Assembly: GCF_048264025.1 (NCBI RefSeq)
Contig: NZ_JBLXDN010000016.1
Span: forward strand, 1 to 64,000
Direction of reading: 5' to 3'
DNA: 64,000 nt
Source of the DNA: Nitrincola sp048264025
GTDB lineage: Bacteria > Pseudomonadota > Gammaproteobacteria > Pseudomonadales > Balneatricaceae
Part shown: positions 1-8,666 of the stretch, piece after piece
How the letters are laid out: the number at the start of each line of letters is the position of its first letter
How positions within the stretch are numbered: position 1 is the stretch's first letter
Notes under the pieces: model-generated
What the model was told of the DNA's origin: nothing
Seen by the model: the letters and a program-made list of their open reading frames with translations, nothing else
Database searches by the model: none
Program-made: the position numbers and the translations under genes

Positions 1-222
<222 letters not shown>

Positions 223-230
<8 letters not shown>

Positions 231-1011
231 CGACCTGCCCCTGTTTACGACGCTCAAGCAAACCCCTAAGCAGGCGTGCGTATGCATGCACACCTCGGCT
301 ACCGGCATCAAGTGATGATGGCACTAACCCTTTGATACTGGCATTACGAAATTTGGTATCTACAGGAATTACGGCATTAGAAACCTGGTCAGCATAGCGC
401 TGGTGCAACTCACGCAAACTAATAACAGAAGCCTGGGTTCGCCGATCATAAAACGTCGGAATTATGGTATAGGTTAATTTATTTTTACGCGCCCGGTTTA
501 TCATCTCTATTGTCCGGATCATACGCTCAAGACCCTTCAATGCCAGAAATTCAGTCTGAACTGGCACCAGAAGATGGTCGCAGGCCGCAAGCGCATTCAC
601 CATCAACACCCCCAGTACCGGAGGACTGTCAATCAATACATAGTCATAGTCTTCACGCACATAACGCAGCGACTTCGCCACTTGCAGACCGAGCCCTTCT
701 CTCCCAACCGCTTTACGCTCCAGTGTTGCCAGCGCAGTAGAAGAAGGTATTAAGTCGATACTCTCATGGCTGGTTTTCAGAATTAAAGAGCGGAAATGCG
801 CCGCTGTGATGTCAGGATTTTCAAATAAATCGTAAACACTCTGTTCGATCTCATCCGGATCAAAACGGAAGTAGCTGGTCAGTGAGCCATGCGGATCCAG
901 ATCGATAATAAGCACACGGTATCCAACCTCAGCCAGCAACCCAGCCATAGATACAACGGTGGTAGTTTTACCCACACCACCTTTCTGATTAGCTACTGAC
1001 CATACCTGCAT
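223..1011 (-). CDS. parC: ParA/Soj-family ATPase, ParC-like (polar placement of chemotaxis arrays)
   Basis: This MinD/ParA-type ATPase has the deviant Walker A motif KGGVGKTTT near its N-terminus, a Walker A' region (LIIDLDPHGS) and the later DSPPVLG motif. Family members beside che genes in Vibrio and Pseudomonas recruit chemotaxis clusters to the cell pole; there is no parB here, which argues against plasmid or chromosome partition. I chose the ATG at 1009-1011 (MQVWSVANQKGG), 262 residues, because an AGGA sequence lies 7 bases upstream and homologues start this way. An in-frame ATG two codons earlier (1015-1017) sits too close to that site. The gene follows cheB by about 26 bases and overlaps the ParP-like gene. 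Confidence 0.9.
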
Positions 1012-1037
1012 ATTCATTTCCTGCGGCTATTCAGTGA

Positions 1038-2246
1038 TCAGGCATACTTGCATTTGGCAAGCATAGAACCTATATCATCCAGATCCAATATTGCATCAGC
1101 AAGGCCTGCATTAACGACAGCCTGGGGCATGCCATAAATGGTGCAGGTATCTTTGCTCTGCGCCCATAAGGTACCACCCGCTTGTTTCAGCAGGCGCGCA
1201 CCATCACAACCATCAGCACCCATGCCAGTCAACATCACCGCCATGACTTTTGACCCAAATGCCTTAGCGGCTGATGCATAGGTCACATCCACACTGGGCT
1301 TATAGGTCATTCTGTCATCACCTGGAAAAATCTTGACACGGTCATGCTGACGCGGATCCAACATCATCTGCATTCCGCCCTGGCAGAGTAAGGCGAGCCC
1401 AGGCTCAAGTCGATCACCATCAACAGCCTCTCTGACACGGATTCTACACTGCTGATTCAGACGCTCTGCAAACACCTTGGTAAACGTTGCTGGCATATGT
1501 TGAACAAGCAGAATAGGACACGGAAAATCCGCTGGTAAAGATACCAGTACTTTCTGCAACGCGGCTGGACCACCGGTTGAGGCACCTATGACCACTATCC
1601 GCGCATCAGGCACCCTGATGCGTGTCAGCGGGTAAGTTGCGGCCCCGCTTTGAGAGTCAACGCCACGTGGAGTTTCTGTCGTTCTTGAATAAGGCTTCTC
1701 TTGTGCCACCCCTTCTCTTGCCAGCCGACCTCGCGCATCACTTCCTGGCTGACTTGGCGGGGCGGAGGTACTGGAGCGGAAAACCCGACTGCTATCGCTT
1801 TTAGCTGGTGGTGGATTTCGGCCAAATGAGGGCGCACTGCTGACTCGGCGTGATTTACCTAGCGCAACTACACGTTCAATAAGCTCCTGACGCAATACAC
1901 TGGATCGATCCATCCAGGCACGTATGTCTTTAGATAGATAATCAGCCGCGCCCGCTTCCAATGCCTCAAGGGTGACACGTGCTCCTTCATGCGTCAACGA
2001 AGACAGCATCAGTACATTGGTTGGTGACTGACGCATAATCTGCCTCACCGCCTCTATACCGTTCAGCTGTGGCATCTCGACATCCATGGTGATCAAATCA
2101 GGTCGCAATTCCTTTGCCTTTTCCACAGCCTCGCGACCATCAACAGCAGTACCGACTATTTTGATGCGTGAGTCGCTACTCAGCGCCTCTTGAATCCTGT
2201 TACGAAAAAAACTGGAATCATCAACAACCAAAACCGTCACGGCCAT
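1038..2246 (-). CDS. cheB: Chemotaxis response regulator protein-glutamate methylesterase CheB
   Basis: CheB removes methyl groups from (and deamidates) chemoreceptors during adaptation. Residues 1-120 are a receiver domain with the acidic pair D9/D10 and phosphoacceptor D55 (ITMDVEMP). A Ser/Pro/Arg-rich linker covers about residues 131-205. The C-terminal methylesterase domain carries the catalytic triad Ser223 (GASTGG), His250 (VQHMP) and Asp345 (GMGADG). At 402 residues it is longer than the E. coli enzyme because of the linker. A GGAA sequence lies upstream of the ATG. It follows cheA by 28 bases. The motC/motD stator genes that usually sit between cheB and parC in Pseudomonas are absent. 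Confidence 0.97.
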   Translation of the reverse strand: MAVTVLVVDDSSFFRNRIQEALSSDSRIKIVGTAVDGREAVEKAKELRPDLITMDVEMPQLNGIEAVRQIMRQSPTNVLMLSSLTHEGARVTLEALEAGAADYLSKDIRAWMDRSSVLRQELIERVVALGKSRRVSSAPSFGRNPPPAKSDSSRVFRSSTSAPPSQPGSDARGRLAREGVAQEKPYSRTTETPRGVDSQSGAATYPLTRIRVPDARIVVIGASTGGPAALQKVLVSLPADFPCPILLVQHMPATFTKVFAERLNQQCRIRVREAVDGDRLEPGLALLCQGGMQMMLDPRQHDRVKIFPGDDRMTYKPSVDVTYASAAKAFGSKVMAVMLTGMGADGCDGARLLKQAGGTLWAQSKDTCTIYGMPQAVVNAGLADAILDLDDIGSMLAKCKYA

Positions 2247-2274
2247 TTGATGCTGTTCCTTTTATAAGTCAGTA

Positions 2275-4323
2275 TCATGAGGCAGCATAACGCTTCAGTA
2301 GATTAGGAATATCAATGATTAGTGCGATACGCCCGTCACCGGTGATAGTCGCACCTGATAAACCCTGAGTTCCATGTAAAATCGAACCCAATGGTTTGAT
2401 AACCACTTCTTCCTGTCCTACCAACTGATCGACAACAAAACCGACGCGAGTTGTACCAACTGAAACGATCACCACATGCCCCTGATCCGGCAACGGCTCA
2501 CTTTCACAACCTTTCACCATCCAGCGTTTAAGATGAAACAGTGGTAAAGCCTGATCACGAACGATGACCACCTGCTGCCCATCAACAATGTTAGTTTTAG
2601 TCAGATCCAGATTGTATATTTCATTAACATTCACCAGCGGCAGCGCAAAAGCCTGCGCCTCCAGTGTAACCATCAAGGTCGGCATAATTGCCAAGGTTAA
2701 CGGTACTTGAATAGCTATCTGAGTACCCTGCCCAAGGATAGAGTCAATTGCCAAGGTACCATTTAACTGGGTGATCTTGGTCTTGACCACATCCATGCCC
2801 ACACCACGACCGGATACATCTGAAATCTCGGTTTTGGTGGAGAAGCCGGCATGAAATATCAGGTTAAAACACTCCTGATCTGTCAAACGTGCCGCCGACT
2901 CGGTATCGAGCATGCCCCGGTCCACAGCCAGACGACGCAGCTTTTCCGGATCCATCCCAGCACCATCATCACGAATGATCAGCAGGATGTGATCACCCTC
3001 CTGCTCAGCCGAGAGCAACACACTGCCTTCACGAGGCTTGCCTAACTTTTCCCTGACATCTGGTGCTTCAATGCCATGATCGACTGAGTTTCTGACCAAG
3101 TGAATCAAGGGGTCTGCAAGTGCTTCCACCAGGTTTTTATCAAGATCAGTCTCTTCTCCACGCAGCTCAAGACGAATCTCTTTTTTCAGACTACGGGACA
3201 GATCGCGTATCAGCCTTGGGAAACGACCAAATACTTTTTTCACTGGCTGCATCCGCGTCTTCATAACCGAGGTTTGCAGGTCAGCCGTTACCATATCCAG
3301 CGTTCCCAGGGCTTTGGCCATTTCTTCGTCTTCGCGTGCCCCACCGAGCCTTACCAGACGATTTCTGACCAACACCAACTCACCGACCATGTTCATAATC
3401 TTGTCCAGCAACGCCGTATCTACCCTGACGTTACTTTCCTGCACTGGCTTCTGCTGAGCTGGCACGGCACGAGGTGAATCAACGGGTTTCGCTAGTGACT
3501 CTGCTGGTACAGCCAGTTCATCTGATACAGGTACCGCTTGGCTATCCATCGGTTCAGATTTAGATACTTCAGCACTGGCACTTGCCTGAGCAGCGGTAAA
3601 TGCACCCTGACCTTTTGATTGCAGTTCATCCAGCAAGGCTTCAAATTCATCCTCAGTGATTTCATCGCTACTCGTGGCAGCCGCTTGAGTTAACTCATCA
3701 TGCTTACCTGGCCCTTTGCCAGCACCATGCAACTCATCCAGCAGCGCATCAAATTCATCTTCCGTGATCAAATCATCAGAATCTGATGACGTTGCAGCTG
3801 CATCAGCACCAACCAGATCCCCTAATAACTGATCAAACTCATCATTGGGGGTATTGGGGTTAGCTGACGTAACGGGTTTGGCCTTAGGAGCCGCGGGCGT
3901 CGATTTTGGTGACGCGGCAACCGGTTCCGGCACCTGTCCCTTGGTATAAGCATCCAGTGTATCGAGCAGAGATTGTGGCGCTGCCACTGGCTCTTTGCCA
4001 CCACGCACCTGCTCGAACATCAGATTTACCGAATCCAATGCCTGAAGCACCGCATCCATCAGTGACGGAGAAATACTTAGCTCACCATTCCGCAGCAGGT
4101 CGAAAAGGTTTTCAGCTTTGTGGCAGCAGTCCACCATAGTGTCAAGCTGCAAAAAGCCGGCTCCACCCTTGACCGTATGAAACCCGCGAAAGATCGCATT
4201 CAGCAGATCCCGATCATCAGGGCGCTGTTCAAGTTCGACTAACTGCTCTGACAGAAGCTCAAGTATCTCTCCTGCTTCTACTAGGAAATCTTCAAGAATT
4301 TCCTGATCAACATCCAAACTCAT
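2275..4323 (-). CDS. cheA: Chemotaxis histidine kinase CheA
   Basis: CheA phosphorylates itself in response to receptors and passes phosphate to CheY and CheB. The N-terminal Hpt domain has His49 (GFHTVKGG). A linker of about 190 residues rich in Ala, Ser, Pro and acidic residues follows; I see no ordinary P2 domain in it, but three copies of a D-E-F-D/E-x-L-L peptide (about residues 161-167, 189-195 and 225-231). The dimerisation domain starts near 301, then come the HATPase domain (N box LVRNSVDHG, then DDGAGMD and SGRGVGMD) and a C-terminal CheW-like P5 domain. GGAG sits 8 bases before the ATG. The gene lies 13 bases after cheZ in the cheYZAB cluster. Confidence 0.98.
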   Translation of the reverse strand: MSLDVDQEILEDFLVEAGEILELLSEQLVELEQRPDDRDLLNAIFRGFHTVKGGAGFLQLDTMVDCCHKAENLFDLLRNGELSISPSLMDAVLQALDSVNLMFEQVRGGKEPVAAPQSLLDTLDAYTKGQVPEPVAASPKSTPAAPKAKPVTSANPNTPNDEFDQLLGDLVGADAAATSSDSDDLITEDEFDALLDELHGAGKGPGKHDELTQAAATSSDEITEDEFEALLDELQSKGQGAFTAAQASASAEVSKSEPMDSQAVPVSDELAVPAESLAKPVDSPRAVPAQQKPVQESNVRVDTALLDKIMNMVGELVLVRNRLVRLGGAREDEEMAKALGTLDMVTADLQTSVMKTRMQPVKKVFGRFPRLIRDLSRSLKKEIRLELRGEETDLDKNLVEALADPLIHLVRNSVDHGIEAPDVREKLGKPREGSVLLSAEQEGDHILLIIRDDGAGMDPEKLRRLAVDRGMLDTESAARLTDQECFNLIFHAGFSTKTEISDVSGRGVGMDVVKTKITQLNGTLAIDSILGQGTQIAIQVPLTLAIMPTLMVTLEAQAFALPLVNVNEIYNLDLTKTNIVDGQQVVIVRDQALPLFHLKRWMVKGCESEPLPDQGHVVIVSVGTTRVGFVVDQLVGQEEVVIKPLGSILHGTQGLSGATITGDGRIALIIDIPNLLKRYAAS

Positions 4324-4336
4324 AGCGATCTCCTAA

Positions 4337-5131
4337 TCAAAACCCAAGGCTCGAGAGCAGTTCATCCACATCATCCTGACTACTGACTGCACCGGCTTCT
4401 TTCTTTTTGAGCTGTGGCCCCTGTGCACGTATCGCATCCTGATCCTCATTGGAAGCATCCCCATGGGGCATTTCGATACCGGTGAGACGCTCCACCTTGG
4501 CCGCCATATCCATCAGTTTGACCAGCTGTGATTCAACCTGGGTCATCAAGGTAATTACCCGTCGAATCAGTTGACCGGTAATATCCTGAACACTTTGGGA
4601 TACCAAAATATCAGTCAAGGTGGCACGCAGTTCTGCTATTGTTTTTTCGGATTCATTTTTGACATCGCAAGTACGGTCATAAACACCGTCCAGTGCTTTG
4701 AAATCGCCCTCTAACTGCCCCACCAACAGCAGCAAATCACGAAAGCGCTCAGACTGCCCATCCAGACGATCTACCAGACTCAGCGAACGATCTACCCTAT
4801 CCATGGTTTCATGCGAACTTTTATCTGTCAGCTCTATAACATAAGCCAACCGATCAGAAGCATCCGTCATTGCAGTCATACTGCCAGCATCTGTCGACGG
4901 AATTTTATCATCAATATCGGAAGAGAAAGCCTTGATAGCCTCGTGAAGCCCGCGGGTTAAATGTCCGACTTCATTATAGAAAACCTGATGCCGAGCTTCC
5001 TGAAGATCGTTAATTATCTCCATTGCATGACTGAGGTTTCCTCGGTCAATCGTCTCGACCAACTCTCTGGCCATCTGTCCAAGCAGATCGTCTAGGCCAT
5101 CGTATTCAAGTGAGGCTATCTTTTTTTTCAT
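4337..5131 (-). CDS. cheZ: Protein phosphatase CheZ
   Basis: CheZ speeds dephosphorylation of CheY-P. The long helical region contains QDITGQLIRRV, matching the segment that carries the catalytic Gln in CheZ. The last residues (DDVDELLSSLGF) form the classic C-terminal CheY-binding peptide. At 264 residues it is somewhat longer than the E. coli protein. It sits between cheY (23 bases upstream) and cheA (13 bases downstream), the usual order in beta- and gammaproteobacteria. Confidence 0.96.
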   Translation of the reverse strand: MKKKIASLEYDGLDDLLGQMARELVETIDRGNLSHAMEIINDLQEARHQVFYNEVGHLTRGLHEAIKAFSSDIDDKIPSTDAGSMTAMTDASDRLAYVIELTDKSSHETMDRVDRSLSLVDRLDGQSERFRDLLLLVGQLEGDFKALDGVYDRTCDVKNESEKTIAELRATLTDILVSQSVQDITGQLIRRVITLMTQVESQLVKLMDMAAKVERLTGIEMPHGDASNEDQDAIRAQGPQLKKKEAGAVSSQDDVDELLSSLGF

Positions 5132-5154
5132 TATTCCATCTCTTGCCGACTACT

Positions 5155-5538
5155 TCAGGTGATACGTTCAAATATTTTTTCGATTTTTTCTTTGAGAACG
5201 ACAGCCGTAAAGGGCTTGATCACATAACCATTCACGCCGGCTTGAGCGGCTGCAATGATCTGTTCACGTTTGGCTTCGGCCGTAACCATAAGCACTGGTA
5301 TATGTGAAAGCTCTGGATCAGCACGAACTTCTTTGAGCAGATCAATACCGGTCATACCCGGCATATTCCAGTCAGTTATCAGAAACTCAATACGGCCCTG
5401 CTTAAGAATAGGCAAGGCTGTTTTGCCATCATCAGCCTCTTCCACGTTGGTAAAGCCTAGATCTCGCAGCAAGTTTTTGATTATTCGTCTCATGGTGGAA
5501 AAATCATCCACAACAAGAATCCTGATGTCTTTTTTCAC
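5155..5538 (-). CDS. cheY: Chemotaxis response regulator CheY
   Basis: This is a single receiver domain of 127 residues. D11/D12 form the metal site, D56 is the phosphoacceptor (LITDWNMPG), T86 and K108 complete the active site, and Y105 is the aromatic switch. CheY-P binds FliM at the motor to change rotation. The start is GTG at 5536-5538; no ATG is available before the conserved IRILVVDD strand. The 87-base gap behind fliA makes this the likely head of a che transcription unit, although I found no convincing sigma-28 box in it. Confidence 0.97.
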   Translation of the reverse strand: MKKDIRILVVDDFSTMRRIIKNLLRDLGFTNVEEADDGKTALPILKQGRIEFLITDWNMPGMTGIDLLKEVRADPELSHIPVLMVTAEAKREQIIAAAQAGVNGYVIKPFTAVVLKEKIEKIFERIT

Positions 5539-5625
5539 AAGACACTGCCCCCCCGGCTTTCTACAGTAAAAGATAAGCGTGCTAAACCTATACTAGACAG
5601 GCCCGACACGGATAACAAACAAAAA

Positions 5626-6336
5626 TCACTGCCAATCACGTAACCGCCCCTTTAACCGCAGCGCGGCCTGAGTATGAATCTGGCTAACCCTTGACTCACT
5701 GACACCCAGAACGCTGCCAATTTCTTTTAAATTCATCTCTTCATCATAATATAGTGCCATCACTAATTTTTCGCGCTCAGGCAAATTACCAATAGCATCG
5801 ACTAAAGCCTGACGAAATGATGCACTCTGAAAAGACTCATCCGGACCAGGATCATCACCTTCAAACTGCATACCCACTGAGTCATCTTCATCATGGCTCA
5901 GCTCATCTATACTGAAAAGCCGACTATCCAGCGAGTCTTGCAACAAAGCATGATAAGCCGATACAGTTATCTGCAGTTCAGCAGCCACATCAGCATCTGA
6001 TGCGTCCCGACCGGTACGTAGCTCTACGACCCGAATCGCCTCACTGACACGACGGCCATTACGGTGAACCGAGCGTGGCGTCCAATCTCCTCGACGAACC
6101 TCATCAATGATAGATCCTCGAATGCGGATGCCAGCATAGGTTTCAAAACTTGCACCCTTGCCAGGATCAAACTTTCTGGCGGCTTCCAGCAAACCGATCA
6201 TACCAGCCTGCACCAAATCATCCAGCACAACACTGGATGGCAGCCTAGCCAGCAGATGCTGAGCAATACGCTTCACCAAAGGACCATATTGCTCCAGCAG
6301 TTCATTACTGGTTTTAAATTGAAGCTGATTATACAT
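5626..6336 (-). CDS. fliA: Flagellar sigma factor FliA (sigma-28)
   Basis: FliA directs transcription of late flagellar and chemotaxis genes. Region 2 (DLVQAGMIGLLEAARKFDP, then GIRIRGSIIDEVRRGDW), region 3 and region 4 (LPEREKLVMALYYDEEMNLKEIG with the ESRVSQIH helix) are all present. The length of 236 residues is normal. It follows fleN by 24 bases in the flhF-fleN-fliA order typical of polar flagellar systems. Its anti-sigma factor FlgM is not in this window. Confidence 0.97.
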   Translation of the reverse strand: MYNQLQFKTSNELLEQYGPLVKRIAQHLLARLPSSVVLDDLVQAGMIGLLEAARKFDPGKGASFETYAGIRIRGSIIDEVRRGDWTPRSVHRNGRRVSEAIRVVELRTGRDASDADVAAELQITVSAYHALLQDSLDSRLFSIDELSHDEDDSVGMQFEGDDPGPDESFQSASFRQALVDAIGNLPEREKLVMALYYDEEMNLKEIGSVLGVSESRVSQIHTQAALRLKGRLRDWQ

Positions 6337-6360
6337 ACAGCCTAAGTTTCCAGTATCCAG

Positions 6361-7176
6361 TTAATGTCGCTTGACCAACTGCTCAACAAAAAATTCCAAA
6401 TGACCACGTGGTGTTTTTAACACCGGCCAGTTGTCTACCTTATTGGCCAACTGCCGATAAGCTGCAGAGGCCTTACTGCCTGAAAATGCTTTTAAAACAG
6501 GCGTTTGTTTCTGCACCGCTTTACGAACAGCCTCATCATAAGGTATTGATCCGACGTATTGAAGCGTTACATCCAAAAACCTGTCAGTAACTGTGAGTAT
6601 TTTATTAAACATGTTACGTCCCTCGGTTTCCGAATGGACCATATTGGCCAGTATCCGAAAGTGGGTCATCTTATGATCACGGTTCAACATCTTAATTAAA
6701 GCATACGCATCGGTAATTGACGTAGGTTCATCACAAACAACCACTAATACTTCTTGAGCCGCCTTAACAAAACTAACCACCGACTCCGATATACCAGCGG
6801 CCGTATCTATGATCAGAATATCCATCATATCGGCAATATCATTAAAGGCATGAATCAGTTCAGCATGCTGATGCTCTGATAAAGCCGTCATAGCCTGTGT
6901 CCCTGAAGATGCAGGAACGATAGACATATTCTTATCCACTTTAACCAGCACCTCAGCTAGTGAGCAGCGGCCATCAAGCACATCGGTAATATTCTTTTTT
7001 ACTCGCAACCCCAGCAACACATCCACATTAGCAAGTCCCAGGTCCGCATCCATCAACACAACACGCCGCCCCATTTCACTCAGCGCAGCCGACAGATTCA
7101 CTGAGACGTTGGTTTTACCGACCCCGCCTTTACCACCGGTCACGGCAATTACTTTTACTGGATGTGCCTGCTTCAT
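6361..7176 (-). CDS. fleN: Flagellar number regulator FleN (FlhG), MinD-like ATPase
   Basis: FleN limits the number of polar flagella; in Pseudomonas it antagonises FleQ. The deviant Walker A GGKGGVGKT places Lys21 in the phosphate-binding loop; LMDADLGLANVDVLLG and IIDTAAGISESVVSF are the switch motifs of the family. The C-terminal segment (GHLEFFVEQLVKRH) closely matches the Pseudomonas protein as I recall it. Length 271 residues. It lies 6 bases after flhF and 24 before fliA. Confidence 0.97.
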   Translation of the reverse strand: MKQAHPVKVIAVTGGKGGVGKTNVSVNLSAALSEMGRRVVLMDADLGLANVDVLLGLRVKKNITDVLDGRCSLAEVLVKVDKNMSIVPASSGTQAMTALSEHQHAELIHAFNDIADMMDILIIDTAAGISESVVSFVKAAQEVLVVVCDEPTSITDAYALIKMLNRDHKMTHFRILANMVHSETEGRNMFNKILTVTDRFLDVTLQYVGSIPYDEAVRKAVQKQTPVLKAFSGSKASAAYRQLANKVDNWPVLKTPRGHLEFFVEQLVKRH

Positions 7177-7182
7177 GAATTC

Positions 7183-8625
7183 CTAACCCGCCCTGAACAT
7201 TTGACTGTCGGTTTCACTGTCGGTCTCGGAACCTGTATATTGCGCCGCAAGCACCGCTCGGCTGACCAAATCCTGACGCTGAGCCACAATCAGATCATCC
7301 GGTATTTTCTGTCCATCAGTTACATAGGCCACCGGTAAACGGCGTTCTACCGCAAGCGTCAAAGCATCCCCGATACTGCCAGACTCATCCAGCTTAGTCA
7401 GCACACACGCATTGAGCTCAAGCTCCTGGTAATTAGCCCAGGCTTTTTCTAACAACTGACGCTGACTAGAACAGGACAGCACCAGAAGTTTTTTTAGACG
7501 AACCGATACGGATGCCAGCATCTGCTTTTGTTGCACACCTTCCGCATCACCCGCATTCATACCTGCTGTATCTATTAGCACCAGGCGCTTACCACGTAGC
7601 GACAACAACACCTCATCGAGATTATGGTTTTCATCCACCACACGCACGGGCACATCCAGAATACGACCAAATGTTTTCAACTGCTCATGTGCAGCAATTC
7701 GATAACAATCCGTAGTCACCAACGCCAAGCCTGAACTGCCATGCTGCAGCACATAACGCGCCGCCAACTTCCCTATCGTAGTGGTCTTACCTACACCGGT
7801 GGCACCTACAAAGGCAATCATACCGCCACGGGCAATGTATTCTTCCCCAACCACAGGCACTGAATCTGCCAGCCGCGCCAGGGTGTTTTTCCAGGCCATC
7901 TCGGCACTCAAGTCCGGCTCAATGCTGGCAGTCAACTGGCGAATCAATCTTTCACCAAGACCCAATGCATGCAGACGGGCATGCAAGGGCGTTTCTGCGA
8001 CACGATCAGGCACCACATCTGGAGCCGCCAACGAATGCCGTCCCTGACCCAGTTGCTGCTCCATCATTGTTCTGAGCTGCTGTATCTCCTGCTGCATACT
8101 TTTAACCAAGCGATTGGATTCTTCATCGGCAGATGATGATGCCGGCATCGTAGTGGCTGAACCCCAAAGACTGTCTGGCTCTTGGCTGTGCTCATTTGAA
8201 ATTTCTTTACGTGCCTGCTCTTCCTGCCGCGTTTTCAGCGACTGTAATATAAAGCGCAGGTCTTCATCGTCTTCAGCATCTATTTGTCGGTTAACAGTCT
8301 GATTGACTTGAGGTTCAGGCTGTTCGGCCCGACGCCGAGCTTCGGATATGCGCACCTGTGCACGTCGAAGTTCCGATGCTAACGCATCATCCGCTACCGC
8401 ATTACTGGGCACAGGAGCGACAGGACGATTCTTTGGCTGATTACGCTGCTGATTGCGCCGAAGCTCAGCCTGCGCCAACTCGTAGTCCTCTTCTCGTGCA
8501 GCAACCACCTCAACACCGCCGGCAACACGATGATTGGAGATAATGACAGCATCCGCACCTATCTCATCTCTGACCCGCCGCATTGCCTGACGCATATCCG
8601 GCGCAAAAATGCGCTTAACTTTCAT
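7183..8625 (-). CDS. flhF: Flagellar SRP-type GTPase FlhF
   Basis: FlhF marks the cell pole where the flagellum is built. The N-terminal B domain (KRIFAPDMRQAMRRVRDEIG) is followed by a long charged, Gln/Arg-rich linker to about residue 200, then the NG domain with the G1 loop GATGVGKTTT, then VLIDTAAG (G3) and TKLDESGSIGDAL (G4/G5 region). Length 480 residues. The ATG is preceded by AAGGAA. The 41-base gap behind flhA suggests co-transcription. Confidence 0.97.
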   Translation of the reverse strand: MKVKRIFAPDMRQAMRRVRDEIGADAVIISNHRVAGGVEVVAAREEDYELAQAELRRNQQRNQPKNRPVAPVPSNAVADDALASELRRAQVRISEARRRAEQPEPQVNQTVNRQIDAEDDEDLRFILQSLKTRQEEQARKEISNEHSQEPDSLWGSATTMPASSSADEESNRLVKSMQQEIQQLRTMMEQQLGQGRHSLAAPDVVPDRVAETPLHARLHALGLGERLIRQLTASIEPDLSAEMAWKNTLARLADSVPVVGEEYIARGGMIAFVGATGVGKTTTIGKLAARYVLQHGSSGLALVTTDCYRIAAHEQLKTFGRILDVPVRVVDENHNLDEVLLSLRGKRLVLIDTAGMNAGDAEGVQQKQMLASVSVRLKKLLVLSCSSQRQLLEKAWANYQELELNACVLTKLDESGSIGDALTLAVERRLPVAYVTDGQKIPDDLIVAQRQDLVSRAVLAAQYTGSETDSETDSQMFRAG

Positions 8626-8666
8626 AACAATTCCTTATTAGCCAGCTGCTAAAAGCCCGCATACCC

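Noticed and set aside
3906..4139. Plus-strand open frames inside cheA, fliK, flhA and other minus-strand genes
   Set aside because: They overlap well-supported genes, lack ribosome-binding sites and show no family-like sequence.
5620..5635. Possible sigma-54 element after fliA, before cheY
   Set aside because: TTGGCAGTGATTTTTG has the TGGC and TTG parts one base off the required spacing and lacks GC at -12.
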